A stretch of DNA of 64,000 bases from Brachionus manjavacas (GCA_019054805.1 JAHQIY010000012.1:1922001-1986000), one strand, 5' to 3'. Positions 23,169-34,672 are shown, counted from the first letter of the stretch. Made by a program: numbers and translations. The notes: generated by a model from the letters alone, not told the origin.

Positions 23169-23684
23169 GTCTTAACACTACTATTAAATCGACTAACTTT
23201 TTTGTCGATTATTAAATCGAATTATTTTTCTAGTTGACTACAAAACGGGTCATGCGTAAAATGTGATCAGTGGTCTCATGCGGACTCGGTGATCAATACT
23301 GATCTCTAAATCGTTGATCACATAAATAATTTCAATGTTCACAAAAAAATTTTCATGATCACGTGAATTTTTGATTTTCAAATAAAGCTTCTTAAAGTTG
23401 AATTGTAAATTGATGATCATGAAAATGAAAAAAAAGAAAATTTAACTTTTTATAACTTTATGCTTTTTTATTTAAAAAATATTACATTTGTAATTAAAAA
23501 ATGGAAATAGATGACGAAGCTTATTTTATAATGAACAAGTTTGTTTAAACGAAAATTGTAAAAAAAATGGCCAGCAGATAGATTTGAAAACTCGTACAAG
23601 ATATAGCACTTCTAAAAATGTTTTAATATCATGGAGATGAAATGATTTTATGAAGAATGAAAAGGGTGTAAAGTTACATATTTC

Positions 23685-24021
23685 GGGGTTGTGAAGTTCA
23701 TTTCAATTCGATCGTTTCAATTCAGAAAAACTTGAATAACTTTTTTACTAAAAGAGATAATTCAGTTCTGTAAAATGCTTAATTATAAGCAAATTTGCTT
23801 AATGCAGTAAAAAAAGTCTGCAAAAACTCTGCAATTTAATTGCACACTTGATTGGAATACTTTTTAATGGGGTGCAAAATGCAGAAAATTGCAAAGTATT
23901 TTGCAGACTTTTTTTACTGCATTAAGTAAATTTGCTTATAATTAAGCATTTTTCAGAACCAAATTGTCTCAGTAAAAAAGCTATTCAAGTTTTTCTGAAT
24001 TGAAATGAACTTCACAACCCC
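23685..24021. mobile_element. Mutator-like MITE, 337 bp, 9-bp target duplication, long arms
   Basis: Arms of about 150 bp are near-perfect reverse complements, starting GGGGTTGTGAAGTTCATTTC and including TTAATGCAGTAAAAAAAGTC. The element is flanked by ACATATTTC on both sides (23,676-23,684 and 24,022-24,030). Long arms with a 9-bp duplication and no ORF fit a Mutator-like non-autonomous element. Confidence 0.8.
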
Positions 24022-24427
24022 ACATATTTCAAAGAAACATAAAAATTTTTCAAAGACTTTTAAAAAATTTAAGTAAAATGTCAATTTTATTAAATTTTTC
24101 AATTATACGGATTTGATCACAAAAAATTTTTTCAAAAAATATTTTTTTTTAACAATAAAAAACTTTAAAAATAAATCCCAAAATTAAAATATACACTAAT
24201 TTAATAAGAAGAATCTAACCTTCTGCTTACCCGAGACCCTGAACCAGGCCTTAATCCCCTATTAATTTAGATGAGTTTTTATTATTAAAATAGCGGTACC
24301 AAAAAGTTTTTTGCCTTAAATTTACTAGATAAGTTAACTAGATATTTTTATTATGTTAATAGAAAAAATTACAAAATGATACAATTTTTGTTTAATTGCT
24401 AGAAAAATATTTATTAAAAAAAAAATT

Positions 24428-24636
24428 TTTTACTGTCAGTCTAAATATTGTTCTGCAAAATATATCAGCTGATACAAACTTCGTACCACCCTAATTTAGT
24501 CTCTGCATAAACTCTGCAATTTAATTTTAATGATTTTCTAATGCATTTAGTGTTTTGCAGAGTTTTTGCAGAGTTCTTCAAAATGTATCAGCTGATGCAT
24601 TTTGCAATTTTTAGGCTGACAGTAAAAAAATATTTC
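24428..24636. repeat. Inverted-repeat element, about 210 bp
   Basis: The left arm TTTTTTACTGTCAG...ATCAGCTGATAC and right arm GTATCAGCTGATGCA...CTGACAGTAAAAAAA are reverse complements. Internally it shares the CTCTGCAATTT and TTTTGCAGAGTTTTTGCAG words with the 23,685-24,021 element 400 bp away, so the two are probably related. Confidence 0.65.
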
Positions 24637-24639
24637 ATT

Positions 24640-27600
24640 TTAAAATTTTTGCTTTTGTTCTTTGATCCAAAATTCACAATGCCAGTTTTTGTTACATGGC
24701 TTTAAAAGGTTTTTTTAATTAGGATAAAATTCTCTATAAAGAATACATCGAAGAAGTAATTTCAATTTAAAAACTACTGCAGACTATGTCCTATGATACT
24801 GAGGGTTGGACCTGCAAACTAAAAAATATTTAAAAAAAGATTATTTATTTAAAAACAAGATTAAATTTTGTTGATTGTGTCAAATTTTCAAAATTTTGAT
24901 TTTTTGTTTCATTGAAATTTCGATCAACCATTTTTGAGCACCCGTTAGTATCAATTGAAATTATGCGGCTCATGGAAAGAGGAAATTACAAGGTAGATTA
25001 TTCAAATTTAAATCAAGTTTAATGTATCATGAAAAATTTAATGTATCATCTAAATCAAAATTTTTCACAAACTTTGCAAAATAATTCAAATCATTTTTGA
25101 TACCACTGATGGACTGTAACCACATAAATAGTCAATTTTAGCACAAAAAAACCACAAATAGATAATAGATTCGGATATATCAAGAATATGTAAAATTTTT
25201 GACGCGCAGTTGAATTAAATTTTTTTTTCTATACTTGAATAAATATGAGCAACAGTTTTTTTTTTATTTTGCAATTATTATGTTTATACTAAAAAATAAA
25301 AATTTAAAATAAAAAAATAAAAAAAAGCTTAAAATTATGATTATTTGTGATAAAACTAGATTAGTGAAAAAAAGCTAAATCTGTGATTTGAATTTAATTA
25401 ATGGTTTTTTTACTAAATTAGTGGTATAATTTACTATTTTTGTGGTATTTATTTCTCTATTTGGTAATATAATCGCTCTGATAAATTTCAGTACCAGTTT
25501 TATTCTATTAAGAAAAAGTTAGCAGATTATTCTTAAATAAAAATTTTTGTTGCTCCAAAATTACAATCAATTCAAAAACAGATAGAATACTTTCGCGTCT
25601 TTGAGGTCCTAATCGGCCATCACAGGGTCAAAGCATTGAGTAATCCTGTTATTGTCCTGTTTTAGTCAGCCTTTCTAATTATATGATTTGTGTGTCGGTC
25701 TCTTTGACAGTCCAAAATTCTGATCGTAAACCTTCTATATTTTTAGAAATTAAATTAGAAAAATAATTTTAAAATCTGAAAAAATTTATTTTTTAAAAAA
25801 TTAAATTTTTCTTGTCAATCAAATGTGATAATAATTTAAAATTTTATTTTTTAAATGATTTGTATATTTGACAAAAGCCAACCCGTTTTAATTTGAAATA
25901 AAAAACTCATTTTTAAATCTAACCCTAAGATCATTTGTTAATTAATGAATATAAATTTCATTAAAATCAATAGACTAATGCTCTATTTTATCTGATGACT
26001 AAGTATTTTCATATTTTATTTTGAATTTTATTTTGAATTTTATTCTAAATTTTAAGAATTATTGCTGCAATTCAAAAAAAAAAGTTTAATGTAGGAAATA
26101 ATTGATTAAATTAAAAAATGTTCTTCTTTTATTAGGTTTATTAAAAAATTTTAAACATAAGAAAAAACTTTGGTATTATCGATAGGCATTTAAAACTCTT
26201 TGATCTCTTATGATTATTTTCTTGTTGATCAATTTTTTTTATTTTCGATCAGCATTTTTTTATGTTTAATTAGATTATTTAAAAAAAATAAATATATTTA
26301 AAAATAATAAAAATAAAAAATAAAATAAAATATAAATAAAAATATTTTTTTTTAAATTTATAGAATTATATTGATTAATATGACATCTGTTATTTATTTC
26401 AATTAGACATTTTTTTCAACCATCATATTTTGAAAAAAAATTTAATTTTTTGATAGATATCTATCAAAAAGACATTATAGGGTTAGTTTAAAAAGGTCAC
26501 AAAGAAATAATAATGACTTGGAAAAGTGTTTTTCCAATCTGTTTTAACTATTGATATAGAAATTGGGCTGCGTAAAACCACTTCAAAGAAATACTTTTTA
26601 ACATATTAAAAGAATTATTTTTTCTAAATTAATAATAAAAAAAAATTGGAAATTCAAGAGGTAATTTTCATTACTGATTTCATTCATTTTACAAAGCCTA
26701 AGGTGCCTTTTTTAATTCATTAGAATTAAATCCACCACGTTAACATCAAAAAGCTTGGTTTAAATCTTTGACAATTTTTTTTGGATTTCTTTTATAAATC
26801 ATAATAAAAAGAGATTAAATTTTTTCAAATTAAATTTATGAATGGTTTGATTAAACTATTTTAAAATAAAAATAGAAACTCGAGAAAATCTTTTAAATAA
26901 GGATTTTAACAGTCAAAGGCTTTAAAAAACTAAATTTGCCGCGAAATCTTTTTACTTTAATTTTAAAATTCAACAATAAAACAAATTTTAAATCGAGAAA
27001 AATTTTTGTCACTCTACATTAAGATGAAAAAATTAATTCTGTAAAAATTCTTTAAGTGTTCTGTCATTAAAGTTAAATGTTAAATTTCTGTTTAAGTAAG
27101 ATTTTTTCGAAAAAAATTTAAACCAAAAGAATTAGTAGAATTAAAAGGAAATAAATAAATTTTACAATAGAATTGATGAGAGCGAAATTAATTATTTGCA
27201 GTCTCTAACGCTAACTAAATTGATTACTTACAAAACATTTCATTAATTACAACTAATCAAAGTCTCCTCAAAAACATCATTTTTCGGGGGTTTAAAATAA
27301 AAAAAAACCCATTTATAAAATTATTTTACACCAAAGTAAAATAATAAAAAAAGCAATTACAAAAAATTTTTAAATGTGAGGAAATGATTAAAAGAAAATT
27401 TAATTTTAGCACCTTTCATTATAAAGTCAATTTAAAGTTGACTCAATATTGTTAGAATCAATATTATCATTATCAGAAATTTATAAATTTATTGGAACTA
27501 ATAGACAGTTTCTTTGGTCATTTTAAAAATTTCAAAATAAATATTCCAATTAAAAATTTTGATTATATAAAAAAAATTAAATAAAATAATAAATAAATTC

Positions 27601-28990
27601 ATTTTTAATATTGTTTTAGTTTAAATTTAAAATGCAATTGAGAAAGAAATTAAATGCTTTTTTTGAAAATCATTTGTCAAATATAATATTCACATGAACA
27701 TAATAAAAAGAAAGATTTTTTGTTTTTTCAACATGATAATTTTTTAGTCCAAAAAAAATGAAATTTTTAACAAAAGCCTAAAAGAAGCTGCAAAGAACCT
27801 AGTAGGCGCTAATAATACGATTTGGGAGGAATTTTAGGAGACTAAAATAATCTTAAACTAATGATTATTAGTTTTGTTAAAAGGAGGAAATTGATTTAAA
27901 GTAGATAAAAAAAAGTCGGATGTGGAGCAAATTAAATAATTAACGTTTTCGTTTGAGATAAAATCCTATTTTTTATTAAAATTCATTATTAATATAAACC
28001 AAAATAAATTCTATAATTATATTTTAAAAATAAGTTTTCTTGTTAAGCAAATTTTGGTTTTAAATGCCTCTTAAAAATTTCTTTTAAAATACTTAAAATT
28101 TTTTCAATTAAATCCTTATAAATTGTTTGATTTTTTTTGAAAAATGATCTTATTTTTTTTTCGAAACAAAACCTCTTTTTAATTATCTTTCATAAATACT
28201 GGCATCTAGCTTTTTTCAGACCACACCCATCACATTTAATGAATTTTACAAATAATGAATCTTTTTCAAATACTTATTTATATCAAAGATATATCTCATT
28301 CATGTGTTTCCAAGGTGTTACCAAATTTATCAAACAAGAGTTGCTTAAGAGACACTTTCAAATTAGAATATTTTACTACAGTGCTGTTTAAATGAAAGCA
28401 GTTCATAATCTCTATTTTTTTTTGAATAGTTATTTTTTAGATTAATTCTAAAATTTTCAAATTTTCAAATTTTTTAAAAAAATATATTTTTTGAGGCTTT
28501 ATCACTTGAAAACAAAATTGGTATAGCCTGATATATTGAGTGTAAATTTTTCTTACGTCAAATTTCAAATTAAAATAATAATAAAAATTAAATATGCTAG
28601 TTTGAATAATTTAATCAGCGGAAACTAAATTTAATGTTTAAAATAGTTTAAGTCACTATCATTATTAAAAATATCTTAAAGTGTTAGATTTATTGAGTTT
28701 TTAATAAAAAATTAATTAATTTTTTTTTAGAATATGCCAGAGTCCTGTTCAGTTTGATTGATAGAAGCTTAATCGAAAAAGAAAAATTGGAAAAATTTGA
28801 TTCATTAATATATTTTTGAATTAAAATAAAAATATTTTTCCTAGTTTTCCTACAAAAAAAATTTTAAAATTTAACTTGTCTTATTTCATTAAGATTTTTC
28901 TACTTATTCAAAATTATATAAATTTAAATAAAAGTAAAAAAAAAAAAATTTTAAATAATTTGTTAAATTTTGTTAAAATTAAAAAAAATT
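24640..28990. other. 4.3 kb A+T-rich, no recognisable gene
   Basis: Mostly homopolymer-rich sequence. The one longer frame (28,137-28,391 plus, 84 codons) has no motif and no splice context that would make it convincing. The patch 25,590-25,720 is less biased but has no sustained open frame. Confidence 0.5.
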
Positions 28991-29043
28991 TAAAAAATTC
29001 AAATTTAAATATTAATTTTTATTATTTTATTTTATTTAGAAAA

Positions 29044-29326
29044 ATGAAACATAAGATTATTTTAACAATAATTTTAATGACAATACTAAGTAATATTATG
29101 TGCTTTAGGTACGTCAATTTTCATCATGGTAATGGTAAGCAATCATACTAAAATATGTATTTACAATTCTTAAGCTTAAGTTTTAGAACCTTTTGCTGGT
29201 TTGAAAAATGTGGAAATTTTCAAGAAAATTTTTGGCGAAAAACGTTTATGTTCAATTCAGTGTAAAATGGTTTGTAAGAATAGCCGGCTTTGTAAATGTA
29301 AAAGTGGAAGGATGTTGTGCTTTTAA
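29044..29326 (+). CDS. Small secreted cysteine-rich peptide precursor, two exons
   Basis: Proposed CDS join(29044..29134, 29187..29326), 76 residues. Exon 1 encodes a typical signal peptide (MKHKIILTIILMTILSNIMC). The 52-bp intron starts GTAAGC and ends TTTTAG, and splicing keeps the frame. Exon 2 ends in a basic module of six cysteines spaced C-x3-C-x3-C-x5-C-x-C-x6-C, directly after a Lys-Arg pair that could be a processing site. Three disulfides are expected. This architecture is common to antimicrobial peptides, protease inhibitors and secreted toxin-like peptides; sequence alone does not tell which, and I do not recognise the family. It sits 43 bp from a convergent tRNA-Ser gene. Confidence 0.7.
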
Positions 29327-29369
29327 AAGTTCAATTTAAAAAAAAATATTTTTTCAAATAAAAAAAATT

Positions 29370-29451
29370 CGCTGCGAACAGGATTTGAACCTGTGCGGGA
29401 ATAACCCAACAGATTTCAAGTCTGTCGCCTTAACCACTCGGCCATCGCAGC
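29370..29451 (-). tRNA. tRNA-Ser(UGA), pair 2, left member
   Basis: 82 nt, identical to the other copies, anticodon TGA. Its 3' end faces the cysteine-rich peptide gene. Partner at 29,586-29,667 across a 134-bp spacer that differs in sequence from the other pairs except at its ends (TCGTCAATTA at the left, ATTGAAAGATATGA at the right). Confidence 0.97.
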
Positions 29452-29585
29452 TCGTCAATTATAACTAATTTATTTTTAACATTTTATAAATACTTCAAAT
29501 TAATTTAATTTGCACACTTAAGTGATCGTATTTATTTTCTAAATTAATTTTATTAAAAATAAAACAAATTTATTGAAAGATATGA

Positions 29586-29667
29586 GCTGCGATGGCCGAG
29601 TGGTTAAGGCGACAGACTTGAAATCTGTTGGGTTATTCCCGCACAGGTTCAAATCCTGTTCGCAGCG
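29586..29667 (+). tRNA. tRNA-Ser(UGA), pair 2, right member
   Basis: 82 nt, same sequence, followed by AATTTTT as terminator. Preceded by ATTGAAAGATATGA, the upstream sequence shared with the plus-strand members at 32,339 and 55,251. Confidence 0.97.
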
Positions 29668-30089
29668 AATTTTTAAAAAAAAATAATTATTTAATATTAA
29701 TTTAATATTATTTTATATTAATTTTATTTTTTTTAATAATTTTATTTAAATTTTTACCATGTTTAAAATAAATGTGAGCTTAATATTTATTCTTTTTTTA
29801 AATTAATTTAAACGGCTAGAAAATTTTTGATAAATATTCAATGCCAGAATCATTAAGGAAGAAAGATGCTTATAAGGCGGGTTCAGAGCAATTTTAATTT
29901 TTAAAAATTTTAACACATTAAAAATGTCGATAAATATTAGTCATATAAAAATGGTTTTATATTTCACATTTATGATGATTTGAAAAATTTTTATCATAAT
30001 CTTTGTACTCATTTCTTATCAAAACCAAAAAAACATAGATTTAAAAAGAATTTAAATAATCAAAATGATGTGATAATTAGACTAGGGGG
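29668..30089. other. A+T-rich spacer, nothing recognised
   Basis: About 420 bp of A+T-rich DNA after the tRNA pair. No gene or repeat signal. Confidence 0.45.
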
Positions 30090-30245
30090 TTAATAAGAAT
30101 TTAGCAACCAACTAAGCTTTAAAAAATTTATTTCCTCTTCATGACGCAGTCTCCGATCATTCAAATCAAAATAGTTGTACTTTGTGCCAAACTGATAGTG
30201 CTTATCTGATGAAAGTACGATACAAGGATTGCTTTTTTTACCAAA
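30090..30245 (-). CDS. Possible exon, unknown
   Basis: On the minus strand, about 47 codons of balanced composition (SNPCIVLSSDKHYQFG, YFDLNDRRLRHEEE) end at a stop at 30,090. The N-terminal half of the longer frame is Phe/Lys-rich and looks non-coding, so this may be a 3' exon beginning near 30,240. It lies downstream of the P450-like gene on the same strand but shows no P450 motif. Confidence 0.25.
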   Translation of the reverse strand, partial: FGKKSNPCIVLSSDKHYQFGTKYNYFDLNDRRLRHEEEINFLKLSWLLNSY

Positions 30246-30709
30246 ATTAAAAAAAAAACAATTTAAAAAAAAATTCAAAAATCTTTTTCTCACTAAAAAC
30301 TGAAGGGGAAAAATTATCTTTTTTAGCACTAATTAGTGCTAAGTTTTTAAATTTTAGCACTAATTAGACCTAAGTTTTTAAATGGAGCAATAAATAAAGC
30401 AATTGAATTTTTCCAACAATTTTGTTCAATTTTTGGTTCCAAAAAAATTATGAAAATCGATGAAAGAAAGAAGCCAAATAAATAAAAATTTAAAATAAAA
30501 AAATTATCCTAAATAAATTATTTTGACTTAATCCTCGGTTTAAATTAATAATCCGATGATGTATATTGTTAAGTTTGAGGTTATTGCTATTCACAGTCTT
30601 TAATCCCAGGGTAGTTTGCAAGTTTTTACGGTAGTTTAAAAAATTAAAAATCATAGTTATTATTGTTTGTAAATTAAAAAAAAAATAAAAATTTATTTTA
30701 AATTGAATT

Positions 30710-31822
30710 TTATTTTATTTTAAAAAATGAAACGTCCAACAAAATTCTAACCAAAATCTTAATTTGATATAATCCCTCGGAGAAGCTTAGATTGTCGTTT
30801 GTTCTTCCTGAATAAAAATGACCAATTTCTGGCTTAAAAAGCTCATAATTTTCCAACAAAATATCTTTCCTAAAAAAATTTTCCAATATGTCTTTGGCAT
30901 ACACTCTGCCAAGACACGATCTCTCTCCCATTCCGAACACGAAGCTTTTCACCTCATTAAAGTCATAAGACCCAAGATTCCGAAAGTCCACGAAATACTG
31001 AGTATTTGTTTGAGGATCAAACCGTTCCAGAATGGGAAATGGATGCTGTTTAAACAAACAATATTCGTGAAAATTTTTCTCACCTGAACACTGGCTATCT
31101 TTGATAAAATTTTTTATTGAAACGCCTATATCACTGAAATTAATCATTGGACTTATCAAAAATGGCTGAATAACAACAGAGAAATGTTCTGGCTTGGACC
31201 AATCATCAAATAAGCTACCATATTTGCTCCGATTAAGCAAGTCAATTATCTGCTCAATTGGCTTGGTTTTTTTATTCCAATCTGCTTTTCCCTTAAGAGC
31301 TATCTCTTTCCTAAACTCTAAGCTACTTTGGTACAAATCTTCCATCATTGAATCGTGAAGACATTCCACAAGGAGTGTTTGGTCATCAGCAAAAATCCAT
31401 TGGAAAAATATTTTTGCAATTGACACAGATATTTGTCGACTATCGATTAAGATTTTATTTAAAACTAAAAAATTTATTTCAGTCTTGCACAATTGAGACA
31501 ATCTGTCTCTACTTGGTAGATTATGAGCAAATTTTTGATAATTTGATTTCATCGTTACCCACAAAGGACCATTTATGCTTTCCAGAGAGATAACAGGCTT
31601 CCATGCGGGTGTTGCTAGTCTTTCTTCGATTACACTACCTTTGTTGGATAGTTTTAGAATTTGTCTTATTTCCGGGATGGTTTTTACCACTTTGAAGTTT
31701 TTTTTCTGAACCTTGGTGATAAGATAGAGTGGAAAGAAAGCCAATTGGTGACGAAAGTTAGCTATTGCATAGTATATGACAAAAATGATTACGATAAAAA
31801 TGGAATATAAAAAGAAGGTCAT
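30710..31822 (-). CDS. Cytochrome P450-like protein, short and divergent
   Basis: A single open frame of 370 residues. It begins with a membrane anchor (FFLYSIFIVIIFVIYYAIA). Near the C-terminus (about residues 295-310) it has FGMGERSCLG, matching the heme-binding FxxGxRxCxG loop with the cysteine that would ligate heme iron, preceded by an ERFDP segment like the usual PERF motif. Animal microsomal P450s are about 500 residues. Here the stretch between the C-helix-like part and PERF is shortened, and I find neither the I-helix AGxDT motif nor a clear ExxR. It could be a divergent P450 clan member, a non-catalytic derivative, or a gene with an unrecognised intron. If active it would be an ER monooxygenase. 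Confidence 0.7.
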   Translation of the reverse strand: MTFFLYSIFIVIIFVIYYAIANFRHQLAFFPLYLITKVQKKNFKVVKTIPEIRQILKLSNKGSVIEERLATPAWKPVISLESINGPLWVTMKSNYQKFAHNLPSRDRLSQLCKTEINFLVLNKILIDSRQISVSIAKIFFQWIFADDQTLLVECLHDSMMEDLYQSSLEFRKEIALKGKADWNKKTKPIEQIIDLLNRSKYGSLFDDWSKPEHFSVVIQPFLISPMINFSDIGVSIKNFIKDSQCSGEKNFHEYCLFKQHPFPILERFDPQTNTQYFVDFRNLGSYDFNEVKSFVFGMGERSCLGRVYAKDILENFFRKDILLENYELFKPEIGHFYSGRTNDNLSFSEGLYQIKILVRILLDVSFFKIK

Positions 31823-31983
31823 TTGTGAAATGTTTCGTCAAAATTTGTTATTTAATAAAAATGAAAATTTATAATTAGAAATAATAAAATTTGAAAAATA
31901 AAAGCTCGTGATGATTTAAGATTAAAGCAGTATTCTAATTATGAATCTCTATTTTTGGATGAATTTTATCTTGAGCAAAATAT

Positions 31984-32143
31984 TAAGAGCGGATATTTAA
32001 GTATTTTTATTTAGTTCAGCTAAATATTTTTTTAGTTGTTAAAGAAAAAATTATTTATAAAGTTAACTTTGTTCTAAATGTTAATTTTTTATGTCATTTT
32101 ATCAGTAGAATTAGAAAAAAAAATTTTTAAATCAAAAAAAATT
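31984..32143. repeat. 160-bp flank shared with the tRNA-Ser at 34.7 kb
   Basis: From TAAGAGCGGATATTTAAG up to the tRNA boundary this is identical to 34,514-34,672 apart from one A in a homopolymer. The duplication therefore includes the tRNA gene and its 3' flank. Confidence 0.9.
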
Positions 32144-32225
32144 CGCTGCGAACAGGATTTGAACCTGTGCGGGAATAACCCAACAGATTTCAAGTCTGTC
32201 GCCTTAACCACTCGGCCATCGCAGC
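32144..32225 (-). tRNA. tRNA-Ser(UGA), pair 3, left member
   Basis: 82 nt, anticodon TGA, same sequence as the others. Partner at 32,339-32,420 across a 113-bp spacer beginning TCGTTATTGATGAATGTC. That spacer is the reverse complement of the one following the tRNA at 36,111. Confidence 0.97.
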
Positions 32226-32338
32226 TCGTTATTGATGAATGTCATTTTTTCCCTATTTTTATAAATTTTTTATTGATTTTTAATTTTAAAAAATTAAATA
32301 AATATATAAAATTTAATCAAGTCTATTGAAAGATATGA

Positions 32339-32420
32339 GCTGCGATGGCCGAGTGGTTAAGGCGACAGACTTGAAATCTGTTGGGTTATTCCCGCACAGG
32401 TTCAAATCCTGTTCGCAGCG
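32339..32420 (+). tRNA. tRNA-Ser(UGA), pair 3, right member
   Basis: 82 nt, same sequence, followed by AATTTTTTTT as terminator. Confidence 0.97.
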
Positions 32421-32629
32421 AATTTTTTTTATTTTTTTTTTTTTAGATTTTTTTTGATTCATTTAGTTAACTAAATTGTCACACAAAGAATAAAAAAAAT
32501 ATTTATTAGATATAAAATCTGGATCTATAGGGATAGCTTACCAGTGCCCTCACCTAAAATATGTGACGTAGACTGGTCAGCTTATTTTCGAAGTGAGCAG
32601 ATCTTTAGTGATAAAAAAATTTAATTAGT

Positions 32630-33075
32630 AGTAGTACTAGTAGTTTTGGCTGTAGCTGGCTAGCCAGCGAGTCCGCTGATAAGGCACACTATGACAGCTG
32701 ATGTGATTGATCGCTGCTAATCCAGCAATCAGTGCCTGCTTTAAAGCTGTTAACATTGGGGGCTTCAACTAATTGATTTGGCAGCGAGTTCCATATGCTA
32801 GCGGTTCTGTTGAAAAAAAAGTTATCTCTATGTTGGAGCCTCGAAATTTCTTTGTGATATTAGAATCAATGACCTTTTCCTTATTTTTTTGTGACATTAA
32901 AATTGTTGCTTTTTTCAACCAATTCTATTCCATGCATGAACTTGTACAATTGAATAAGATCACCTCTTTTTCTTCTTTACACCAGATTTGGAATGTTCAA
33001 AGCCCTCAATCTGCTTTCATACGGTTTGTTTCTAATTGAAGAAACAAATTACGTAGCACTGCTGCTGCTTCGACC
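32630..33075 (-). mobile_element. CR1-like LINE 3' fragment
   Basis: The minus strand encodes LRALNIPNLV, KRGDLIQLYKFMHGIELV, FFFNRTASIWNSLPNQLVE and NVNSFKAGTD with several frame breaks, matching the C-terminal block of the other LINEs. The 3' end is a short GTA/TAC run at 32,630-32,645. 5'-truncated. Confidence 0.8.
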
Positions 33076-33079
33076 TTGT

Positions 33080-33690
33080 ATTTTGGACGATTTTATATTT
33101 TTATCTATTGGGTAATAAAAATGATTGATTTGCTTCAATTAAATTTTTATTTTTTTATCAGTGAGACTGATACAGTCAGATATGTCTTTAAGAAATTATT
33201 CATAAATTAATTTGAAATTTTTTTTATGATTTTTAATTTAGAAAATTTTCTTAAAGATAAAAAAAACCTTTTATTTTAAAGTTTTTTAAAAACTAGTTGC
33301 AAATCCTGTGAATGATTTGAAAGAATGTATTAAGATAAGAAAATAAAAAATTAGAAAAGTTAGCTTAAATTTTGATCAAAAATGCAAATGAAATTAAAAA
33401 ATTAAAATTATAAATTAGTTAATTAGAAAATAAATTAACTTAATAAATTTAAATATTTAGCCAATTTTTTTTAACCAAAATTAAAATCAAAAAATAGTAT
33501 AATTTTGATTACAAAATTTTTTTATTTTTCATGCAAAAAAAAGTTAATATTCAACCCGAACAGGGTTTTTTTGGATCTTTCAAAAATATTATCTTTCTTT
33601 TGGTAAAAAAATTTAAGGGATGGTTAATTACGCTTTTAATTCCTAACTCTAATTAATTCAATGCTTCCTATTTTAAAAAATAATTTTTTG
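33080..33690. other. A+T-rich spacer, nothing recognised
   Basis: About 600 bp without support for any gene or repeat. Confidence 0.4.
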
Positions 33691-33693
33691 AAC

Positions 33694-33905
33694 CATGTCT
33701 CGAAGAAAATCTACATTACAAGTTCTTGAACTTCTTAGAAATGCGGATGATACTTATGATGATAATGATGATGATTTTGGAAAGACATGGAAGCATCAAA
33801 TCAATCTAATACTGAATAGAATCAGATGAAGACTCAGACCATGAAGAACCTGAAGAACAAGAAACTAACATTGACAAAACTTTGAAAAATGGAACGATAA
33901 GGGTT
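33694..33905 (+). pseudogene. Acidic N-terminal coding relic, possibly a transposase
   Basis: Begins ATG: MSRRKSTLQVLELLRNADD followed by an Asp-rich stretch. After a frame break it continues as DEDSDHEEPEEQETNIDK. A short basic start followed by acidic Asp/Glu-Ser repeats is common at the N-termini of piggyBac-type transposases, but no catalytic region is present to confirm this. It is cut at 33,911 by a hAT-type MITE. Confidence 0.3.
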
Positions 33906-33910
33906 AGATT

Positions 33911-34183
33911 CAGGCTTGTTTATAAGTCACACGTTTAAGTCTAAGTAACAAAAATTTAAGTCAAAGTTATTACTTGAACTATTTTTTTTTATGATTGACA
34001 AACACAAAAATCAAAAAATGTTAAAAAATTAAATTATATTACTTTAAGAAATGTATCACCTATTTATTAATGTGCGTTATTCAACGAAATAAATTTTTTA
34101 ACTCTGAGCCATATAATTTTAAGATTATGGTTTATTTAGAAATTTATTTCATTTAAAAAAAAATTTAGATCATTGACTTGATT
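33911..34183. mobile_element. hAT-type MITE, right end truncated
   Basis: Starts CAGGCTTGTTTATAAGTCAC and continues with the AAGTCA-type subterminal repeats of the 22,888 element. The right arm is recognisable only up to about 34,183 (complement of AATCAAGTCAATGATC), and the terminal 20-30 bp are missing. No target-site duplication can be assigned. Confidence 0.6.
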
Positions 34184-34513
34184 TTAAAAAAACGTAATGA
34201 CGACGTAAGGTAGAACGACCAGCAGTAAAATGGAGGTCGACAATAGCGAAAGGGCTCATCGTAATGGGAATGACATGAGGAGAAACAAGGGTAAAGGCAA
34301 AAGATCGACTTGAGGGGAAATCAAAAAAAATTACCCACAATGCTCCGCAAAGAGTAAATAAGGAAAACAAAAAAAATGTTACCTAAAAGCATATTTTATT
34401 GAAGGGGTTTTTTGGTAAATTATTGTTAATTTTTCATTTTTTAGATTAAAATGGTAAATAGACTGTATCATAGCAGCACTTTTTATAGTTAAATATATCA
34501 CAAAATTCTTATT

Positions 34514-34672
34514 TAAGAGCGGATATTTAAGTATTTTTATTTAGTTCAGCTAAATATTTTTTTAGTTGTTAAAGAAAAAATTATTTATAAAGTTAACTTT
34601 GTTCTAAATGTTAATTTTTTATGTCATTTTATCAGTAGAATTAGAAAAAAAAATTTTTAAATCAAAAAAATT
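34514..34672. repeat. 160-bp flank, second copy
   Basis: Duplicate of 31,984-32,143, differing by one A in a homopolymer. Together with the adjacent tRNA it marks a recent local duplication. Confidence 0.9.

Noticed and set aside
28137-28391. 84-codon plus-strand ORF
   Set aside because: No motif, no splice or polyadenylation context; plausible by chance in A+T-rich DNA.
34170-34370. Minus-strand ORF after the MITE
   Set aside because: No recognisable domain; neither strand gives a convincing protein. Possibly decayed transposon.
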